From the NCBI RefSeq assembly GCF_900100175.1, contig NZ_FNEM01000018.1, forward strand, positions 1 to 55,656: DNA of 55,656 bases, written 5' to 3'. The position numbers and the translations under genes were made by a program. This DNA comes from Ferrimonas sediminum. GTDB lineage: Bacteria > Pseudomonadota > Gammaproteobacteria > Enterobacterales > Shewanellaceae. Under the pieces are notes generated by a model. That model searched no databases, was not told the DNA's origin, and was given only the letters and a program-made list of their open reading frames with translations. How positions within the stretch are numbered: the stretch's first letter is position 1; each line of letters opens with the position of its first letter. This document shows positions 54,415-55,656 of this stretch, in pieces.

Positions 54415-55583
54415 TGGCCGAAAACAGCAGCGACCAGGAAAAAACCGAAGACCCCACACCCAAACGACTCCAGCAGGCCCGGGAGAAGGGCCAGGTGCCC
54501 CGATCCAAGGAGATGGGCACCGCCTTTGTATTGATGGGCGCCGCCATCGCCATGATGATTTTCGGTCAGGCCATCGCCCAGAGCATGATCTCGCTGGCAA
54601 CGTCGCTGTTCAGCCGCAATCGGGCCCAGGTGTTTGATGTGTCAGAGATGACCCGGGTCTTTGGCGAGATTGTGATGGCTGTAGGGTTGCCGGTCCTGGG
54701 GTTCGTGGTGTTTCTGACCGTGGCCGCGTTTGTGGGCAACACCCTGCTGGGGGGGATGACCTTCAGCTGGAAAGCGGCGGCCCCCAAGATGAGCAAATTT
54801 AACCCCATCAACGGCTTTAAGCGGATGTTCGGGGTTCAGGCCGTGGTCGAACTGGTGAAGGCGGTCGCCAAGTTTGCGGTGGTGGCGGTGGTGGCCTGGA
54901 TGCTGCTGACCATCTATTTCGACGAGATCATGGCCTTGTCCACCGGCACCACCTTTGGCGCCATTGCCGGATCGGTGGCTCTGCTCAATAAGCTGTTTAT
55001 CATCCTCTGTTGCTCGCTGATGCTGATTGTGATCATCGACGCACCGTACCAGGTCTGGAATCACACCAAGCAGCTGAAGATGACCAAGCAGGAGATCAAG
55101 GACGAACACAAAGACAGCGAGGGTAAACCCGAGGTCAAAGGCCGGATTCGCCAGTTGCAGCGGGAGATGTCCCAGCGGCGGATGATGAGCGAAGTGCCCC
55201 AGGCCGACGTGGTGGTGGTTAACCCGACCCACTACTCGGTGGCACTGAAGTACGACAAGGCCAAGGCCCGGGCACCGCTGGTGGTGGCCAAGGGCACCGA
55301 CGAAGTGGCCCTGAAGATTCGGGAGATTGCCCGCGAATACGAGGTGCCGGTGATCAGTTCGCCGCAACTGGCGCGGGCGGTGTACTACTCCACCAAACTG
55401 AATAAGCAGATCCCCGATGGTCTGTTCACCGCGGTGGCACAGATTCTGGCTTACGTGTTCCAGTTGAAACAGTTCCAGAAGGGCCGCAGTGGCCGCCCGG
55501 TGCCGCTGCCCAACACCCTGCCCATTCCCGATGAACTGCAGATGGACAGTGACGGCAACCCGCTGAAGCCGGATTCAGACTAA
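54414..55583 (+). CDS. flhB: FlhB, export specificity switch
   Basis: This 389-residue protein has four transmembrane helices (about 30-210) and a cytoplasmic domain with the self-cleaving NPTH motif at residues 270-273 (VVVVNPTHYSVALKYD). It begins with charged EKTEDPTPKRLQQAREKGQV. FliK acts on it to switch from hook to filament export. Last complete gene in the window; flhA would be expected next. Confidence 0.97.
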   Translation: MAENSSDQEKTEDPTPKRLQQAREKGQVPRSKEMGTAFVLMGAAIAMMIFGQAIAQSMISLATSLFSRNRAQVFDVSEMTRVFGEIVMAVGLPVLGFVVFLTVAAFVGNTLLGGMTFSWKAAAPKMSKFNPINGFKRMFGVQAVVELVKAVAKFAVVAVVAWMLLTIYFDEIMALSTGTTFGAIAGSVALLNKLFIILCCSLMLIVIIDAPYQVWNHTKQLKMTKQEIKDEHKDSEGKPEVKGRIRQLQREMSQRRMMSEVPQADVVVVNPTHYSVALKYDKAKARAPLVVAKGTDEVALKIREIAREYEVPVISSPQLARAVYYSTKLNKQIPDGLFTAVAQILAYVFQLKQFQKGRSGRPVPLPNTLPIPDELQMDSDGNPLKPDSD

Positions 55584-55613
55584 CCCCGGTTTCCCACCCC
55601 GTCGCCCTTGCAA

Positions 55614-55650
55614 ACGCTACCCTTGCGAACGCGAGGGCCCAGCGTCTTTT
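55614..55650 (+). terminator. Possible terminator after flhB
   Basis: ACGCT (55614-55618) pairs with AGCGT (55641-55645), and inside it CCCTTGC (55620-55626) pairs with GCGAGGG (55631-55637, one G-U). CTTTTGCTCT follows. It may end the fliE-flhB transcript. Confidence 0.5.
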
Positions 55651-55656
55651 GCTCTC

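Noticed and set aside
1-55656. CRISPR arrays, insertion sequences, prophage or attachment sites
   Set aside because: No direct-repeat/spacer pattern, transposase, integrase or terminal inverted repeats seen; gene order is that of core chromosome.

Overview
The window is a contiguous, gene-dense chromosomal segment of a motile, respiring marine-type gammaproteobacterium. The best guess is Alteromonadales, close to Ferrimonas or Shewanella. This rests on four things: a CymA-type tetraheme quinol dehydrogenase, an ackA-pta-yfbV block, the Vibrio/Shewanella-type flagellar extras FlgO, FlgP and FlgT, and an FlrA-FlrB-FlrC regulatory cascade. The genus is inferred from gene content and base composition, not from a search.

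Left part (1-16900), housekeeping and metabolism. A tRNA-Glu is followed by the divergent tesA / ybbA-ybbP group, yfcH and folM (divergent), a FolK-like gene convergent on folM, an AI-2E/PerM-family membrane protein, a COG1092-type methyltransferase, a 32-codon acidic small ORF with its own terminator, and a small lipoprotein gene. Next is a four-gene operon of two DUF1538 membrane proteins, a PII-like protein and a CBS-pair protein (9344-11573). It looks like a regulated membrane system of unknown substrate and is the best candidate here for an undescribed system. After it come cymA, then ackA-pta transcribed leftward, and yfbV divergent from ackA.

Right part (16900-55656), one large flagellar/chemotaxis region. 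Leftward units are flgO-flgP, flgM-flgN and flgA. Rightward units are flgT, cheV-cheR, flgBCDE, flgFGHIJKL, flagellin, flaG-fliD-fliT-like-fliS, flrA, flrBC, and fliEFGHIJKLMNOPQR-flhB. The window ends just after flhB, and flhA would be expected next.

The promoters show how the genes work together. Four good sigma-54 sites (GG-N10-GC) lie before flgT, flgB, flgF and flrB, and a weaker one lies before fliE. Four sigma-28 sites that keep the TAAA-N15-GCCGAT core lie before flgOP, flgMN, flagellin and flaG-fliDTS. This matches the hierarchy known from Vibrio cholerae: FlrA with sigma-54 turns on flrBC, FlrC with sigma-54 turns on hook-basal-body genes, and FliA (sigma-28), held by FlgM, turns on filament genes. 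Unusual structures include a terminator whose 3' arm is the flgB sigma-54 promoter, back-to-back sigma-28/sigma-54 promoters between flgO and flgT, a 21-bp pyrimidine-rich minisatellite between flgL and flagellin, and a pair of inverted DnaA-box-like 9-mers next to the DUF1538 operon.
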